Assembly (NCBI GenBank): GCA_964035795.1
Contig: OZ038324.1
Coordinates: 8,679,407 to 8,743,406, forward strand
Length of the DNA: 64,000 bases
Direction of reading: 5' to 3'
Origin: Pterobdella sp. o SKG-2022
Taxonomy: Eukaryota; Annelida; Clitellata; Hirudinida; Piscicolidae
Numbering within the stretch: position 1 is the stretch's first letter; every line of letters starts with the position of its first letter. A program made the position numbers and the translations under genes. The notes beneath the pieces are model-generated. The model had not been told where the DNA came from. It saw only the letters and a list, made by a program, of their open reading frames with translations, and did no database searches. Positions 62,172 through 64,000 of the stretch are shown here, one piece after another.

Positions 62172-64000
62172 GATAGTCACAAATACCACAGGTTCTGCAA
62201 AGATGGTGGTGATGTGATCTTGTGTGACTTCTGCCCATTAGTCTTTCACATGCACTGTCTCGACCCTCCTCTAACCAGTCTGCCTGAGGGTGACTGGAAA
62301 TGCCCCATTTGTGTGGTTCGTTTTAATGAAAAGATAGACTGAAAATTCTTGATTCTTTGGTATATTTTACTGTTTGTTTATCTGTATGATTTGTTTTCAA
62401 ATTTTTTTATTTTAGTCGCATTTAGGGTTATGCATATAATACAATTATCGCACTCAATCAATACAACCTTTACACGGAACAGATAAAAATGACTCCGTTG
62501 AAAGCGAAGGTGAAACAAGTGTTGACATGGAGGTGGAAGAATAAACCTGAAATGCTAGATGAACTCGATCATACCCATTCCCCTCAGAAACAAGTGAGGT
62601 GGTGGTGGTGGTGAGTGTTGTGTTGGTGTAAAGAAATTTCAGTAAGAATAAAAAACAAAGATTGAAAAAGTAAGCTAATTCAGCACTGCATTTAATTTAA
62701 TACTACTTTGTTACTCATTCACTTCATTTCAACTGAAGTTATTTAATAGTAGTAAAAAATGATTCCATTATCACACCAACACTTAGCAAAACAAACGAAA
62801 TGTCAGAGAACTCTTTGTGAAGTTTGAGTACCATTCTTATTGGGATTGTGAGTGGATGCCAGAGTTGCAGGTTTCACCTTTTTGGGGTTTTATTATAGTA
62901 ATCATAATATTAATATTGATGGGGAAACTTGTCCAATCCACGCTAGCGTGGAAACAGACGTACAACGATGATGATGGTGATGATGATAAAAATAATATAA
63001 AACTAATTATTCTTATAACACATAAAACTACAACTAAGATGCACATAACGCCACATAATCACGCACAAACTTTCCAACAACAGCTGGAGGTGTTCCAGCC
63101 GATCACTCACATGAACTTCAAGCGCAAGTTCGACCAGACTGAGCCTCCAGCCCTTGATGATGGTAGCAGCTTTGGACGACCTCGTCACAAAAACACATCT
63201 TCAGAAGATGACCCGCATAACCTTGAGGAGAGATTCTATAGGTTGGTTTTATTGGGTTGATCGTTTTGATTGGTCAAGTTAATGATATATTGGTTAAATA
63301 AAGTTATAGTTGATATTAACCTTTATAATTGCCATTATCATTATTAGTTTATATGCGAGTACATTATTAATAGAAGTATATTCAATGTTGACTGATGCAC
63401 AGATATGGAATAAAACCAGAATGGCTGCAAATCCACCGCATTATTGGCCATGAGTTAGTGATTTGGTATTGTCACAATTGTTGAAGCTTTTTATATAAAA
63501 TTGATACTATCACAAATAATTCAAACAACTATACATACAAATACACACACAAACAACTACAGTGGCAAAGGCAAGGAGAGGAGGTACTTGGTGAAATGGA
63601 GGGACCTTCCATATGCTGAGTGTACATGGGAAAGTATCGGGGAGTTGCCTGGAGCTCTGGAGGACTTTGATAAATATCTGGATATTTATTGGACTAGGAG
63701 GTGGGTGAAGTGGAGTGTTGTTTAGTTGGACTTTTGAGAAAGTGTTTTTTTAAGAGGAAGGAATAATTGTTAAGTTTCTAATGTAATTTTGAGTTGAGTT
63801 AGTGAGGTAAGGCATTAAAAGTTTATCAACTGCTGATTGCTGACTCAGGAAATTGAAGACTTCGAAGGATGAGAGCAAGAAGGCAGATACACCAAAAAAG
63901 TCCTCATTGAGGTTTCAATCAATATTTGACTCCTTATTCAATCTCTTTCATTTCCTTACATGATGTTTATAAATATTTCAATGATGAAAATCACAACATC
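57338..64000 (+). CDS. CHD4: Mi-2/CHD3-4-5 chromatin remodeller, 5' part (continues past window)
   Basis: ATP-dependent nucleosome remodeller of the NuRD complex. The window holds the N-terminal half; the helicase lies beyond. Exons: 57338-57385 ([16 protein letters not shown]), 57449-57484, 57641-57805 (acidic then Lys-rich), 58042-58180, about 61210-61301, PHD1 about 61621-61759, 61997-62061, PHD2 62192-62315, 62485-62593, chromodomain 1 62805-62870, 63083-63241, 63404-63453, chromodomain 2 63562-63702, 63850-63911. PHD1 has [16 protein letters not shown] and WSCPVC; PHD2 has [14 protein letters not shown] and WKCPIC. Chromo 1 is [39 protein letters not shown] and [17 protein letters not shown] match CHD4 closely. 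A LINE interrupts intron 4, a (GATA)n array fills the 130-bp intron between PHD exons, and a SINE tail lies after chromodomain 1. Exact assignment among CHD3/4/5 is not meaningful outside vertebrates. Confidence 0.9.
58380..61130 (+). mobile_element. Very AT-rich LINE (CR1/Jockey-type), dead RT
   Basis: Sense-oriented in CHD intron 4. The endonuclease C-terminal part starts near 58383, open through 59059 ([18 protein letters not shown]). RT is at 59408-60250 ([66 protein letters not shown]). The expected YADD box reads CADN (about 60074), losing the first motif residue and the second catalytic Asp. A frameshift near 60200 and later stops separate a thumb/C-terminal remnant that runs to about 60888. 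A T-rich non-coding tail follows. The 5' end is truncated. Codon use is extremely AT-biased, giving an Asn/Ile/Lys-rich protein unlike the other three LINEs. Confidence 0.85.
62075..62177. repeat. (GATA)n microsatellite inside a 130-bp CHD intron
   Basis: About 25 GATA units (one AATA variant) fill most of the intron 62062-62191. They leave about 14 bp on each side to the donor GTCCTT and the acceptor CCACAG. Confidence 0.97.
62930..62996 (+). mobile_element. SINE 3' end fragment (GCTAGC / GATGATGATG type)
   Basis: CCACGCTAGCGTGG (a perfect palindrome), then AACGATGATGATGGTGATG, in the CHD intron after chromodomain 1. It is homologous to the reverse complement of 38747-38786. The tail resembles mollusc SINE ends I recall; the source family is not proven. 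Confidence 0.5.

Overview
The window is a stretch of an animal (metazoan) nuclear genome. It is strongly AT-rich and full of microsatellites. Its genes are split into many short coding exons with GT..AG introns, and four degenerate LINE retrotransposons sit in introns. Gene content (calpain with penta-EF-hand, augmin subunit HAUS4, axonemal CFAP45, PDE2-type cyclic-nucleotide phosphodiesterase, Notchless, an NCOA4/ARA70-type protein, Mi-2/CHD) fits a bilaterian or cnidarian-grade animal. A short repeat (GCTAGC followed by ACGATGATGATG, near 38.76 kb and 62.95 kb) resembles SINE tails I recall from molluscs, so a spiralian is my best guess. That is an inference, not a proof. All exon boundaries were read by eye from splice sites, reading phase and protein similarity recalled from memory.

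Layout. 1-2.26 kb: low-complexity AT-rich DNA. 2.26-7.58 kb (+): a tentative three-exon gene for a small secreted, dibasic-cleavable peptide precursor. Its second intron holds an antisense RTE-like LINE (3.81-6.94 kb). 23.9-9.6 kb (-): a classical calpain of about 22 exons, traced nearly end to end with all three catalytic residues. Its introns hold a CR1/L2-like LINE (17.4-21.8 kb), a 197-bp foldback element (12.5 kb) and smaller repeats. 24.4-24.95 kb: a near-perfect 20-bp satellite. 32.7-26.8 kb (-): HAUS4 followed 136 bp later by a CFAP45-like gene in operon-like spacing. 34.6-46.9 kb (+): a PDE2A-like phosphodiesterase with one recognisable GAF domain. A second, younger RTE-like LINE lies in a (TG)n tract of one of its introns (41.8-44.9 kb). 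49.0-52.8 kb (+): a complete Notchless (NLE1) gene. 55.7-53.6 kb (-): an ARA70/NCOA4-like gene. 57.3 kb to the end (+): the 5' half of a Mi-2/CHD3-4-5 remodeller (two PHD fingers, two chromodomains). A very AT-rich LINE with a mutated RT catalytic site interrupts one of its introns (58.4-61.1 kb).

The host genes are ordinary conserved genes and do not form one pathway. HAUS4 (spindle/centrosome) and CFAP45 (ciliary doublet microtubules) are both microtubule-related and are packed head to tail. The less ordinary features are the candidate peptide precursor, the zinc-finger-tailed RTE elements that end in microsatellites, a dispersed foldback family with an ACGAAGCTTTTCGTAA core, the operon-like HAUS4/CFAP45 junction, and the apparently single-GAF PDE2.
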